Below, one piece after another: positions 25,346 to 37,199 of a DNA stretch of 64,000 nucleotides. The notes under the pieces are model-generated. The model saw only the letters and a list, made by a program, of their open reading frames with translations. It searched no databases and was not told where the DNA came from. Numbering within the stretch: position 1 is the stretch's first letter; every line of letters starts with the position of its first letter. The position numbers and the translations under genes were made by a program. Source of the stretch: Cynocephalus volans (Eukaryota; Chordata; Mammalia; Dermoptera; Cynocephalidae). The stretch lies in the NCBI RefSeq assembly GCF_027409185.1, contig NC_084471.1, forward strand, positions 3,285,535 to 3,349,534, read 5' to 3'.

Positions 25346-26260
25346 CAGTGTTGTTGCTGGAGCACAGAGGTGCAGTGCCCCCTCCAGCCTGGCCCATCCT
25401 TGAGAACTGACAGCAAACACCAGTACTGGAGGAGGAAAGCATAAACCGCATGTGGTTCTGGGTGATGGGCATCCTGTTGGCTGAGCAGTGAGCTGGGTGC
25501 AGGAGTCTGCTGGGAGCGCAGGTGAGACCAGAACTCATCCTCCTGCCTGTGCTTGCCCACTGCTCACTGCTGGCCAGCAGCCCTGCAGGGGACAGACAGC
25601 TTTCCTCTGAAAAGAAACCTCAGGGACAACCAGGGGCCACTGGCCGACCCCAGATCATTCCAGAGGATGCTTTGGGGGGTGGAAAGGAGAGAGCAGACTG
25701 CACTCTGAGTGGGTGAATGAGTGGGGTTGGGACATGCACTGAACAGAGATGGCCAGATGAGTGCTGGGAGTGTGACATGCTCCCCTGACTTCCAGCCCCT
25801 GACTACGGGTCAGCTAGGAAGCCGGATCCAGTTGGAATCCGAGCAGGAAAACGTCCAGGGCAATGTTTGCTTGGAATCAGCCAGAAACCAGCATAACCCG
25901 TGCTCTGCCTGAGCTGAGCTTTTAATAATAGTAATAACTATTTTGACAACAGTGATAATAATTTCTGTTGGACAGTCATTTTACCATTTAAGAATCGCTT
26001 TCTTAGACATTATTTCATTTCGTTTCATCCTCTGAGGGTTTCTCAGCCCTCATCTCTTTATCTTAAATTTGATTTATTATATACACGCCCACACTCATAT
26101 GCATACTTTTGAAAATGCATAAGAGCACGCTGTTTATTTTTACAAATGCGCGTTTTTAATTTTTTTTTCTCTATTGCCTTCCTACCCTCTTCCCTTCGCC
26201 TGTAATCTCTGCCCTTCCCCCACCCCCTATCAACACCAGCAGCAGGAAATCCACACTGTT
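25346..26260. other. Unassigned sequence
   Basis: No gene recognised. The stretch at 25920-26050 is AT-rich and faintly like a reverse MIR or L2 piece, too weak to assign. Confidence 0.3.
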
Positions 26261-26640
26261 TGCTGTGGTTTGAATGTCCCCCCAACCTCATGCTGGAACT
26301 TAATCCCCAATATGGTATTTGAAAGGTGGGGCCTTTAAGAGGTGACTGGATCATGAAGAATATGCCCTCATGAATAGATTAATGGTTAATAGTTTAACAG
26401 GTTATCAGGGAGTAGACTTGGGCTTAATAAAGAGAGCAAGTGAGCAGGTTAGAGTGCTCTTACCTAGTCCCCATTACATGACACCCTGCATCTCCAGGGG
26501 ATGCTGTACCAAGAACACCCTCACCAGATGCACCCCCTGGGCCTTAGACTTTCCAGCCTCCAAAACTGCAAGAAATAAATTTTGTTTTCTTATAAATTAC
26601 CCAGTTTCAAGTATTCTGTTATAAACAACAGAAAAGAGAA
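26261..26640 (+). mobile_element. MLT1A-type MaLR LTR
   Basis: It starts TGCTGTGGTTTGAATGTCCC and then reads AACTTAATCCCCAATATGGT and GGTGGGGCCTTTAAGAGGTG. It has a polyadenylation signal AATAAA at 26574-26579 and ends with TATAAATTACCCAGTTTCAA and TTCTGTTATAAACAAC. This is the standard MLT1A solo LTR structure of about 380 bp, with no internal viral sequence. Confidence 0.85.
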
Positions 26641-27164
26641 TATTCTTTTCTATTTCAATTCTAATTTACATGATAATCTACTTACATGATACGTGTGTGT
26701 ATATATATTTACCAGTCTCCTCACATATACATGCACTCATGCACACATGCCATACATCTATTTGTGTGCACTTACACATGCACAAATGTACAGTGCATGT
26801 AATTGTAAATACACATGTACATATGGAAACCCATAGATGAGTATGCAGGATTTATATTTTGTCATTGTTTTGCAAAAATAAATTTTATTAAACACACCTT
26901 TCAGCATCTTGCTTTTTAAGCTCAATAATGCCTTGTCAAAACCCCATCACCTGGCAGAACTCAAGTTACTCTTCTGAATGACTGCATAATGCTTCCAATG
27001 TGAATTTCCACAAAGCTATTTACTTTCAAGTTCATGTTTCAGCCCTTCAATAGCTGTTGAACATGAACTTTGTAGCAGCTGCACACTCTTTTCTACAAAA
27101 AAAAAAGAGAGAGAGAGAGAGAGAAGGAAAAAGTCTCACTTTGGTTTTGTTTTTGCTTTTTAAA
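26641..27164. other. AT-rich, partly L1-like sequence
   Basis: It contains CA/TA-rich DNA (26690-26830) and a stretch at 26870-26960 that resembles an antisense L1 3' region (CTTTCAGCATCTTGCTTTTT). A short A10 plus (GA)n run lies at 27098-27124. Confidence 0.35.
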
Positions 27165-28826
27165 GGTAACACTTCGAAGAGCCCTGGTGTATAAATACAA
27201 AATTCATAAAATTCATGATGAGCTCAGGAATCAAGCGGAGTTTGCAAAATAGCAGCTCAGTGAATTAGGAAGGAGTTCCAAATCCCTTTGAAATGCAAGT
27301 TTTAAAAATTCAGTTCATAGAGGATCTGGTAAAATTAATGTTGCTGCTACTTCTATGTTTTTTCCCTCTCTCTCTTTCTGAACTTCAAAACTTCATATTA
27401 AGAGGCCATAAGTTATACTTTTCCCTTAATAATATTTCATTAGCCCCTACTCTGTCTGTAATGCAGTGCTGCAGGCTGGACTGCAGTAACACTGGAGAGC
27501 CCCCTACAGTTGCTTCTGAGCCTTTGTGCCTCTGAACCATCATCACGGGTGGGGCTGGGAAGAGAGCCTGGCTTGGATTCAGGGCTTGTATCCTTGCTGA
27601 GTTCTGAAGGATTTTGATGGGAGTCAAGGCACAGTACAGATAGAGTCACAGGCCCCAAGGTCAAGATAAAAAAAGGGGAGGAAGCCAGGGGGCTCAATGG
27701 GGGTCCCAGTGTCTGAAAGTCCACAACTCAGGGTGCTGGGCGTCCATCTTGAGAATCCATGTCTCCCCTGAGAATCCATGCTGCCTCCAGAAAAAGCAGG
27801 TGGTGTGCAAGAGGTACTGGCAGATTGCGATTACTTGGAAAAAGGACCACGTGGTTGCAGGCATCTTCACAGGGACGGAGGTGACAGTCCGAGGCCCTGC
27901 TGCAGTGGAGACCACAGAGGTCAGGAAGACAGGAGACGGGCGATTGTGACACAGCAGGTTGAGTCTCAGTCCTGTTTTTACAGCACCCGAATGGTTTCCC
28001 AGAGCACTCAAATAAAGCCCAGAGTAGCCTTGAATCTGGCTCAGAAAGAGCCCAATATCATGTCAATCCCCTGGCCACATCTGCCGCCCATTCCTGTTCT
28101 CTCTGCTTGGGCCACTAAGGCCTCTCTCTGTGGCTCTGAACCACAAGCTCCTCCCGCTCACTGCTCCTTGTTGCATTTTTCTCACCTTTGTTTTTGTGTC
28201 CATGGTAGGAACACAAGGATCCACCCCTTCCAATACTCCCAGCCCCACCACCAAGTGTACCATCTCAGTGTTGTGCTGTGCTCAAAGCAACATGCTGAAT
28301 TGACCGTCTGACCCCAAATTGCATGGTCAGGAACACCAGGAATGGACACGGTGATGCTTGCACCCGTCAATAGAAATAAGATGGAAATCCAGGAAGGGCA
28401 GGGAGAAAATCTCCCCCCATGTGTCCTCCGCTCTAGGAGAAGTGTCTAGGAAAACCTGAGACACAGTGACACAGGTTTCAGCAGTCACAGTGGAGTTTAA
28501 AACCCTTCCCCAACGTGTTGGCTTGAGCCTGTCACTCTCCGGGTAGCCCAGGACTCTAAGGGACTGAGGTCAGCTCCCCAAGGGCCTGCTGCTCCTTATC
28601 CATCTCCGTGGGTGCACTGGCTCCTAATGTGGAGACACAGTGACTAAATGAAGGTCACATAAATAAAGGGCTCTGTCCCAAGGCTTTCCACATTGTCAAA
28701 GTGAAGCCTCAGGAAATTGCCAATAGTTGACCCACAAATTGTTGATTTTATAGGGTTTGGCAAAATGTCCTTTTCTCCCTGATTAATGTGCCCTGAAGAT
28801 TCTACAGTGTAACTCCCAGAATAATA
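27165..28826. other. Unassigned sequence
   Basis: No gene recognised. Overlapping frames on both strands at 27700-28310 (up to 177 codons on plus) have no recognisable domain, and the antisense frames are equally long. The AT-rich part at 27165-27470 looks repeat-free. Confidence 0.3.
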
Positions 28827-29110
28827 CCCAAACCTAAAGACAATGTGGTGGTTGGCTCCTCCAACCAGCTCGAGTCCAAAGCACCTGAAAACCAGGTGGG
28901 GAAACTGTAGCAGGACATGCAAGGCCAGGACTTCCCCACCAAAGTGGTGTCCAAACATGGAAGATCCTTAAATGGTGCCCTGCACAGAATGTCGTCACCT
29001 TCGGCCCCATGGCAAAGGTCCCCACCATCAGTGTTCGAACCCACAATCGGGTATTGGAGGAGAGACGATTGACGCAGATGCTTAGCAGGAAAGAAGCAGG
29101 TGGTGGCTAA
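28827..29110 (+). other. Coding-like but broken stretch, identity unknown
   Basis: From 28827 the plus strand reads an open peptide (PKPKDNVVVGSSNQLESK...) interrupted by one TAG near 28908. After a frame change near 28985 it reads on (QNVVTFGPMAKVPTISVRTH...) to TAA at 29108. Such a pattern could be a decayed exon or retrocopy, but I do not recognise the protein and it may be chance. Confidence 0.2.
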
Positions 29111-29466
29111 TATCCACACACTACAGATTCAGGTAAACTGGTGATAGCCAATACCTCCATGGACTCCGGCACACCTCTGATGGATGCTGTCCTGTCCTTC
29201 TCAGGTGACTGTGCATGGTACGCAGGGTCACGCACGCCCCCTCACCCACGCCTGCCTGGTTCATTGCTCACTGGCTCCTGTTGATCTTAACTCCTCCCTG
29301 GTCTGCTGGTCATTCCCAACTCCCATTTCCTTGATTCCCAGTCCTGCTGTCTGGTCTCTCTCCAACTGGACCAGCATGGCAGACTTCTGAGCACCATCCT
29401 GCCTGTCAGGCCAGCCTTCCCTGGGCCCCTGCAGCAGAATCTGGCCATACCATCCCCAGGAAAATT

Positions 29467-29673
29467 CAGAGCAATTAAGACCCTGGGCCTAGGATTGAGG
29501 CTGGACTCCACCACTCACTGGCCCTGTGGCTCGCGTGCAGTGTCTACCCTTCGTGCCCTAGTTTACTCATGTGAGAAGTGAGAGTGACAGTAGCAATTAG
29601 CTCCAGTGCTGCAAGGATCAGAAGGGTTACAATGCTGAACAGGGCCTGGCCTGCAGTCAGTGCCCAGCATTGT
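29467..29673 (+). mobile_element. MIR SINE
   Basis: MIR order on the plus strand: CACCACTCACTGGCCCTGTG, CCCTAGTTTACTCATGTGAG, GTGCTGCAAGGATCAGAAGG and GCCTGGCCTGCAGTCAGTGC. It is an ancient tRNA-derived SINE and nearly full length. Confidence 0.75.
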
Positions 29674-30189
29674 TCATGCCTGCCGTTCACATGGGCTAAC
29701 TCACCCCTGGCTGTCAGGTCCCTGCATGGTTCTCAGGATGAAAGGAGAGCTCCTTCAGAGCCCTGTATGAGCTGGGCCAGTGCCCCAGGCTCCAGCCACA
29801 CAGAACTACCTGCTCTTCCTGAAAGGATCCATCTCAGCCTGCCCAGGACAGCAGCATGTTGACCTCATGTGTGATCTCATCCCAGCCTGCCATGTCCTCC
29901 AAATGCCAGTGTGTGCAGGCACCATGGGGCGGGTGACCAGCCTCCTCCTCGAGGAGCTCAGGTGACAGCGGGTGGCAGATAAGACACGGGGCATGGTGAG
30001 GAGATGTCACACAGCTACGAAAGAGCCAGGAGTCGTGGAATCCAAAAGACACACCTCACCGGACAGGACCAGAGAAAGTCAACAGAGGAGGTGGCTGGGT
30101 TTAAGCCAAGGCTGATGAGTGAGGGCTGGTCAGGTCACAGGAGGGTGTACAGTCCAGACAGGTGGCAGGTGCACAAGGAGGGAGAGAAG
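29674..30189. other. Unassigned sequence
   Basis: No gene or repeat recognised. Confidence 0.3.
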
Positions 30190-30705
30190 GCGTATTTATA
30201 TGTGTTTGTGGGTGTGTGTGTTTGTTCGTATATGTATGTGTGTGTTTGTACATGTGTTTATATATGTGTGTGGCTTTGTAGATGGGTGTTTGTATGTGTG
30301 TATGTGTGTTTATATATGTGAGTATATGTGTGTTTGTATATGTATGTATATTTGTATATGTGTGTGTACATGTGTTTATATGTGTGTCTGAAACTTTGTA
30401 GATGTGTGTTTGTATGTGTGTGTGTTTGTATATGTGTGTATGTATGTGTATATATTTGTGTATGTGTGTTTTTGTATATATGTGTGAGTTTGTATATGTG
30501 TGCATGTGTGTGTTTGTATATGTGTGTACATATGTGTATTTGTACATGTGTGTATGCATGTGTGTTTGTATGTGTTTGTATGTGCTTGTATTATATATGT
30601 GTGTCTGTATGTGTGTGTATGTGTATATGTGTGTGTGTTTGTGTATGTGTGTGTTGTTTATTTGTGTGTATGTGCACGTGTGCTTGTATATGCACGTGTT
30701 CCTTG
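30190..30705. repeat. TG-rich alternating tract
   Basis: About 515 bp of TGTGTG, TATATG and TTTGTATG variants, almost entirely alternating pyrimidine-purine on the plus strand. It creates cysteine/valine-rich frames on plus and a 211-codon threonine/histidine-rich frame on minus, none of them real. Loose internal units of 20-40 bp (GTGTGTTTGTATATGTGTG) recur. Confidence 0.9.
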
Positions 30706-30719
30706 AAATACATTCAGCG

Positions 30720-31290
30720 TGCTTGTGACAGGCCACTCTAAGATGCCCCCAGTGATCCTCTCCTCCTGGAACTCAAGCCCTCATGACATCTCCTCCCCTG
30801 AGAATAGACCGTGCCTATCAACTTACTTCCAACACACAGACAATGGCAAAAAGTGATGGAATGTCACTTCTGAGATGAGGCTGCAAAAAGACGGTGACTT
30901 CTGTCTTGCTTTCTGTCTCCCTTTCTCACTTGGAGGGAAGCCAGCTGCTGTGTTGTGAGCTGCCTGAGGAAGAGGCCCACTGGGCGAGAAACCAAGAGAA
31001 GCCTCATGGCCAACAGCCCGTGAGGAATGGAAGCCCCCAGCCCCCAGCCCTTGAAGAGCTGGGTCACGCTGCCAACCATGTCAATGGGTGGAAGCAGCTC
31101 CAGCCGCAGTCGAGCCTTCACGTGAGGCTCCAGCCCAGCCCAACGATTCGACGGTAAAAGAACTCGTCAAAGCACACAGCTAAGCCAACTGCATTCCTGA
31201 ACCACAGAAACTGAGAAAACAGATGTTTGGTTTTTGCATCCAATAAGTTTTGGGATGATTCGTTATACAGCAATAGTTAATATATAGCTT
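30720..31290 (+). mobile_element. Probable MaLR/MLT1-like LTR, 3' part clear
   Basis: The 3' end carries the typical series CAGCTAAGCCAACTGCATTC near 31179, GAACCACAGAAACTGAGAAA near 31199, then AATAAGTTTTGGGATGATTC and TTATACAGCAATAGTTAATA. The 5' part is less certain. Confidence 0.5.
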
Positions 31291-32869
31291 TTCTGCAGAT
31301 GGACGGATTTAGGACTCGCTGCCTAAGGTCTTTTGATAGAAAGTTGTAGTATACGGAGTCTATATGAGTCTAATGCCACCTGTTGATGGAAAGGCACGAA
31401 ATAAAAGATGTCACTTTATTTTTGAGCAAAGATCTGTGGATGGCCTTTTTCATAGGATCCCTCAAACAAGATGCTGATGGGAACCTCATGGACTCAGTCC
31501 CTGACCCTAGCCTGGCCTGAGAACCTAGATGCTGAGTATGCCCTGCCGGGTTCGTGGGGGGTGGGGGGACATAGGGTTGGGGCAGGGAGATGAGGTTTTG
31601 TGTCGTCCAGGAGCATGGGTGGAGGAGGGAGGGTTTCATGTAGGATAGGCAGGCAGCGGTGTCCACAGAGTAAGTGCAATCAAAAATTCAGGGACAGGAT
31701 GACTTGCAGAAAGAATCTCCCCTCAGGGTCCTTCAGTTGTTTTCAGTGGTTTCCAGTTTCAAGAGTTTTAGCGGCGGGTCGGAGTCATGCTCTGTATCCA
31801 CCCATGCTGACGTCCTGTAAAGAACTCACAATAGACTATTTCTGTCCACAATCATGCACTATGTTTTCTTCTTTTCTTTTTCTTTTTTTAAGTGTGAGGT
31901 GTAAGTTTTCTCTGTGTTCTAGCATGTGAAAACAGATAAGAATATCAGTGGAACAGAGAAAAATGTCCACTGAAAATGAGTAGTAGGGGATTCAGGCTCC
32001 CGGTGGTGGCACTGATCCCAGAAACGATGCGGTGGTTTTAGTCACAAGAAGGCGATCCCGGGGCTGAGCGACAGGTGGCCCATCTTGCTGTTTTCTGCTC
32101 AGGAAGAGGACGTCTTCATGAAGTTGCTGTGTGGAAACACCAGCACCACCTCAACCCAGCCCCATGTCTCTGGACTTAGGCTTCCTCTGCTGGGTGCACG
32201 CATCCCAGGTCTGTCACTTCCCTTGAGAGGACAAGACCCCTCAGGTGGCTGGGTAAACCTTGGGAGGGTTCCCAGATGCAGCCCTCACCAGTGTGCCGTT
32301 GCTTACAGGGCACTTCCAAATGCTCTAGGGCTGCAAAGAACATGTGGCCGGAGCCCTGAGAGTCGTGTCAAGAGCCCTGAGAGTCGTGCCCGAGTCGCAG
32401 CTTTTGTAGACCAGCTGTGAGAACAGGGGAAAGTCACTGGCCAGAGCCTGCAGGACGGAGCTGACAGCCTCTGCCCTGGCTGCTCCACAAAGCTCTGTTT
32501 AAGATTAGTAAAGGTCCACCTGCTACCGGACCCCTGGAAACCAGATGCGTTTCAGAATTCAGCATTACTCAAAAATTAAAGAGTAATACGATGCACATAA
32601 AGTATTGTATAGAACACCCAGGGGCTTAGGGACAGCACTGGTAATCAAACACTAGATAGCAGTTCCGCATGAAGCATATGATATTCTTGCTAAAACTGCA
32701 GGTGGCTCAGGTCAGATTTGATCACCGAAGGTTTTCAGGTCAGGTCAGGCTGGGTTTTGTCATTAAATGAGTTCCAAATATATTTCTGGTTTTCAGAGTT
32801 TTTTAGATCTTGGCGTTGCAGTGAGGGACTGAACCTGGACCAGCTGCTGAGTGACAGCAGGCACATCCA
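31291..32869. other. Unassigned sequence with a G-rich motif
   Basis: No gene recognised. A G-rich tract at 31556-31587 has five runs of three or more G (potential quadruplex). A 21-bp unit is tandemly repeated 1.8 times at 32351-32388 (GAGCCCTGAGAGTCGTGTCAA). Confidence 0.4.
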
Positions 32870-32996
32870 GGCTGGGAGAGTTTAAGTGACTTGCCCCAGG
32901 TCCCATAGCTTATAGTTGGTAGAGCTGGCACCATGGCCTGTTTCTGCCTCCCCCCTAAGACTGTGTCCCGGCTCCACCACTGAGCCACACTGCCCC
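32870..32996 (-). mobile_element. MIR SINE, antisense
   Basis: The plus strand reads the reverse complement of MIR: AGAGTTTAAGTGACTTGCCC, CAGGTCCCATAGCTTATAGT, TGGTAGAGCTGG, ending CGGCTCCACCACTGAGCCAC. Confidence 0.75.
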
Positions 32997-34195
32997 TGAA
33001 ATTCTGGTGGGAACAGTGACGTCCAGTGTGCAGGTGAGTTGGCATCACAGCGAAGCCGTAAGAGACGAGTTACTTCCTTCTCTGCCTTTGTTTCCTCACC
33101 CGAAAGTAGAGCAATGTCACAGTTCTCAATCCTAAGACGTGCGCTTCTGAGATTGGAGTCTTGCAATGTGTGTGTACATTTAATACAAGAGGGTTTTTTT
33201 CCGGTACCCCCTCCCCAACCCCAAGACTCTCTGACTAAAATGCTGGTATCTTATTCTATGGTACCGTAGGGCAGGGCTGGCATCCTGGAAAGTGAAAATC
33301 ACCTCCTCGCCCCATTGCTGGAGACGGGATGGACAGATTCCATGGGAGGCTCCTGAGACCTCTGGGGCAGGGGGCAGGGGCTGCAGCATTGGTGGTGCCA
33401 GGAAATGTCCGTCTCCATTCTGAGCAGCCCCAGCTTGCTGACCTCCTGGGACTCAGGTTCCAGGAAGAATCAGTCATGCTACAAACAGCTCTGACAAGAG
33501 GCAGGGCCTGTGCAGCCTAGAGGGACAGCCGAGGTGTTGGGAACATGTGGGGCTGGAGAGATGGGGGAGGGGCAGACTGTAAAAAGCTGGCATTTCGGGG
33601 TTCCCTGGGTCTGAGGGCCTCTGTAAGGGGGGTCAGACCACTGGCTGCAGGGAGATAGGACTCCCAGGTCAGTCCTGGATTCCAGACTTTCCAAGACGCT
33701 GCCTGGTGGGCATTCTGTGCACACTCGGTGCCATGGCCAAAGTCCTCATGTGGCTGTGCTGGACACGGGCCTGAGCCACCACCAAGCCACTGAGAGCTCA
33801 GTTCTCTTCACCCTCTGGAAGCCAGGTTTTCCCTGAAAACTCCAATTTGGTGACATGTGACTTTGCCCAGGAGAGCAGGCCATGGGTTGGAAGAGGAGGC
33901 CCCAGGGGTAGCCCATGCCAGCTCTGGACTCCCCTGCTGTGCAGCCTTCTGCAGCTCTGTGCCCTTCTCTGAGGTGCAGCCATGTCACTTTACTAGGGGC
34001 ACCTTGCTCTCTGAACCTCTCAGGATCACAGTGAGAAACCCATGCGCCAAAGAGCCTCAACGTGTCCCGAAAAGGGGAATGCCCGTGAGAAGCTCCCCTT
34101 CCAGTCCAGTGCCTCATCAACTGCAGCACAGATGCCTGTCCTGCCCCAGGCCAGGAACCAGGACACCCCAGGCCAGGAACCAACTCTACAAAGCA
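32997..34195. other. Unassigned sequence
   Basis: A weak plus-strand MIR-like phrase (CTGCCTTTGTTTCCTCACCC) is at 33083-33102. A 22-bp tandem duplication (CCCCAGGCCAGGAACC) lies at 34144-34181. No gene recognised. Confidence 0.35.
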
Positions 34196-34305
34196 GAGAG
34201 GATGATTATTATCCCTATTTTATATGCAGACTCTGAGCCCATAGGGGTTAAGCAATCATATTCCAGGTGTGTCTGACCCGCAAGCCACACCTTCACCGTG
34301 TGCCC
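34196..34305 (-). mobile_element. MIR SINE fragment, antisense
   Basis: TGATTATTATCCCTATTTTA, then TGCAGACTCTGAGCCCATAG and GGGTTAAGCAATCATATTCC on the plus strand are reverse-complement MIR. Confidence 0.65.
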
Positions 34306-36186
34306 TCCCTTCAAGGTGGGGAGGATGTTTGAGTAGGGATCCAGTGTGCCAGGATATGGGGCACAAAAAAGAGGACATGAGAGAATTCCAGGTGCAATCC
34401 AGTCGAGTCTGTGGAGGGAAGGCTTTGAAGGGAGGCTGAGGATGTTGGACCAAATTCAAGCTGGGGACGAGGAGCCAGGGAAGGTTTCTCAGCCGAATGG
34501 AGCAGAATCCGAACTTCTCGGGTGGTTGGCAGTGGGATGGGAGCCTTTGGGTGTGTGCTCAAGTAGGAGAGACCCAGGCAGACTTCCAGCCCCAGCAAGC
34601 TTCATGGTGTGGGTGTATTTGGTCCCCAGGTCAGAGCAAGCATGGTTACACCAGAATTCCTGGGTAGGGGTGGAGTGATGTTATCTTGTTCTGCCATTTT
34701 GAGCTCCATCTCCTTGTCCTGAGGGCCACGGAGCATCTGTTTGGGTGAAAACAACACATGTAGGGGCCTTTCACTCAGAATGTAATGAGGAGTTCAAAAC
34801 CACTGGGAAGACAGCCTGAACGTACTCTGTGAGAGCACAGTGTACACCATGCAGGCCTACACATAAATGGCACATAGCACTGTGCACAACGGGCCTCGGA
34901 TTGGTTTCCAGTGCTTTGAGCAAAAGGAAAGGTGGACACTGTGATTGCAGAATGGGAAGGTGGGGTCCCAAGGCTACCGAGGCCTGTATTTCCTCTCTGT
35001 CCATTTTCTTGGGGCTCAGTGCTGCTCTGGGCACAGGCTGTCCACTCAGATGCCATATTCTCAGTCCTTATATACGTGCTTGCCGAATGTTCTTCTGAAA
35101 AGCAATGTGTATCGATCCATTTCTGTGTGGCTTGCTCCCTTCTACATGCTGTGAGATTCTGGCTGCCTGCGGTGCTGGTTGACCTGGGGATGGCTTCTCC
35201 AGCTTGACAGGCTCCACGGCCACACCTGGACACTGAGAGCTCTATGCAGGAAGGGTCAATTGCAAGTGCAGAGAGACTGCCCATCACCCACACAGGCCCA
35301 GCTCCCACTCACCAGGGCACTGTGATCTCCTGGTGTACAGCTTGGGCCCTTTCCTGAATAAGCTCTACCTGTGGGAGCAAACAGCCAGCCGCGAGTGCAG
35401 CCAGGAGCCCAGTCTAGACGTACCAGGTGGCTGAGGCCCAGACGAGGCTTTGTGCCGGGGTGCTCAAGCAGAAATTTTGCTCAGCCCATCGTGATCCTAT
35501 TAGGGAGCGGAGAAGTTAATGAACAGTGTGTTCCTTCTTGCTTTCCCTGTCTGCCTTCTGCCCGTTGTGTTTATCTACTTGCATATGGAAATCCAGGTCT
35601 TTTTAGTAGGCAGAGCAGAGAAACAGCGTCTTGTCTTACTGAGAAACTGTGCACACATCGTTCCATTCAGGCACAAGCCTTGATTGGGCTCTTTGAGTCT
35701 AAATGAGATGTCCTTAACCCTTCATCAACCCAGACCCCTGTTGTTTGAGACTGGCTCTTTTAGGCTGCAGGAGACAAAGAAATGCGCAAAGAACAAAGAC
35801 GTTCCCAGAGAGAGAACTTTGTTATGAACTACGAGAGACACAAGAGGAGGAACCACAGCTGCAGAGCCAGGCTGTGGAAGAAGGAGCTCATGAAGGGCAT
35901 CCAAGGTCACTAAGGCTTACAGCTGAGATATCATGCCATGTCCTCCAAAGACACAAAGGGCTGCCTCCTTCCCATGCGATTATCACATGTGTACCTTGCT
36001 CTTGCAGCTTTCTCTCTAGAACTCAAATTCAATCAATCAGAGAGGGTCTGACGGTTACAGCCAGTCACCATCTGTTGGGCAGAGCATGCTCGGGGGGCAC
36101 TGTGGGTATGGACTGAGCCTGGAGGGGAGCAGCTTCCTAAGATAATCTAGGACAACTGTCAGAAAATGGAACTGCCCTTATTTGAC
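34306..36186. other. Unassigned sequence
   Basis: No gene or repeat recognised with confidence. Frames up to 177 codons on the minus strand at 34775-35308 lack domains and are matched by opposing plus-strand frames. Confidence 0.3.
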
Positions 36187-36245
36187 AAAGGCAGCATTTA
36201 CTACTTTTTGAGCGTTGATCGTGTACCAACCTCCATGCTAAGTGT
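36187..36245 (-). mobile_element. MIR fragment, antisense, cut off
   Basis: CAGCATTTACTACTTTTTGA then GCGTTGATCGTGTACCAACC and CATGCTAAGTGTCTG is the reverse-complement MIR 3' end. It stops where the next repeat begins. Confidence 0.5.
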
Positions 36246-36720
36246 CTGTTGTAGTTATCTAATGCTGAGTAATAAATTACCCCAACACTCAGTGGCATGA
36301 ACCGCCATTTATTGTGCACACAGATTCTATGAGCCAGAAATCTGGGGAGGGTTTTCTGGGCAGTTCTTGCTTAGGGCCTCTCACGTGTTGGCAATCAGAT
36401 GCTGGCTGAGCTCTAGTCACAAAGGTACGAGTGGGACTGTAGGATCCACTTTCAAGGGCTCATCCACATGGGTTAGGGTTGGCTGGGGGCCTCATTTGCT
36501 CTCCACATGGAATGTCCTGTGGGGCTGCCTGACAGTCCTCATGGCACCTTGGCTAACTTCCCTCAGAGGTAGCAATCCAAGACCCAAATGGAAGCTGAAA
36601 TGACCTTCATGACCTGGTCATTTTCTCTGAATCCCGTGGGTTGAACAGCTCCGACTCACTGTGGGAAGACACTACATGACTCACTGTGGGAAGACACTAC
36701 ATAAGCAATAAACACTGAGA
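36246..36720 (+). mobile_element. Ancient interspersed repeat, same family as 12702-13290
   Basis: It starts TTGTAGTTATCTAATGCTGA, then AATAAATTACCCCAACACTC and AGTGGCATGAACCGCCATTT. It includes an exact 25-bp tandem duplication at 36653-36702 (unit begins GACTCACTGTGGGAAGACAC). The family name is not assigned. Confidence 0.5.
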
Positions 36721-37199
36721 GGCATGGAACACTGGGGCTTTTCTTGGGAGCCGGCTATTTGCCTGACAGCTCCCAACAATTAATATCCTCCCCATGGACA
36801 ATTGTGAAAATGCCCATCACTACATAACTGGTGCCCCAATTCCAACAGCATTTTCCTTCTTGCCCTTTAAGCCATCACCATTGGGCCTCTCCTAGCAGGC
36901 TTTTCAAAGATGTCCCAACTTCTATGCATGGACAGGCACCAAAGCAACTGCCACATTTTTAGGTTTTATTGACATTGCACCCCACTTCTGATACCAAAAT
37001 CCATCCCAGTTACCATGGCTTTGCAAAGTAGCACCCCAAATTTAGTGACTTGAAATAACATTTATTTTGTTCCCAAATCTGCAATCTGGACCAAGCTAAG
37101 AAGGTAGAAAAAGCTAAACTGCTAATTATCTCTAAATTCTGCAATAAATAAAATTCTGAAAATACTATTCAGCAAAGGCCCAGCTTATTGCAATAGCCA
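36721..37199. other. Mostly unassigned; short ancient repeat start
   Basis: At 37015-37085 the text GCACCCCAAATTTAGTGACT and AACATTTATTTTGTTCCCAA resembles the beginning of the same ancient repeat family seen at 36246. The remainder is unassigned. Confidence 0.35.

Noticed and set aside
27778-28311. 177-codon plus-strand frame
   Set aside because: No domain; antisense and alternative frames are comparably open, and there is no promoter or exon structure.
30101-30736. 211-codon minus-strand frame and cysteine-rich plus-strand frames
   Set aside because: They are translations of a TG/TA alternating tract; composition is dictated by the repeat.
34775-35308. 177-codon minus-strand frame
   Set aside because: No recognisable domain, and three plus-strand frames overlap it.
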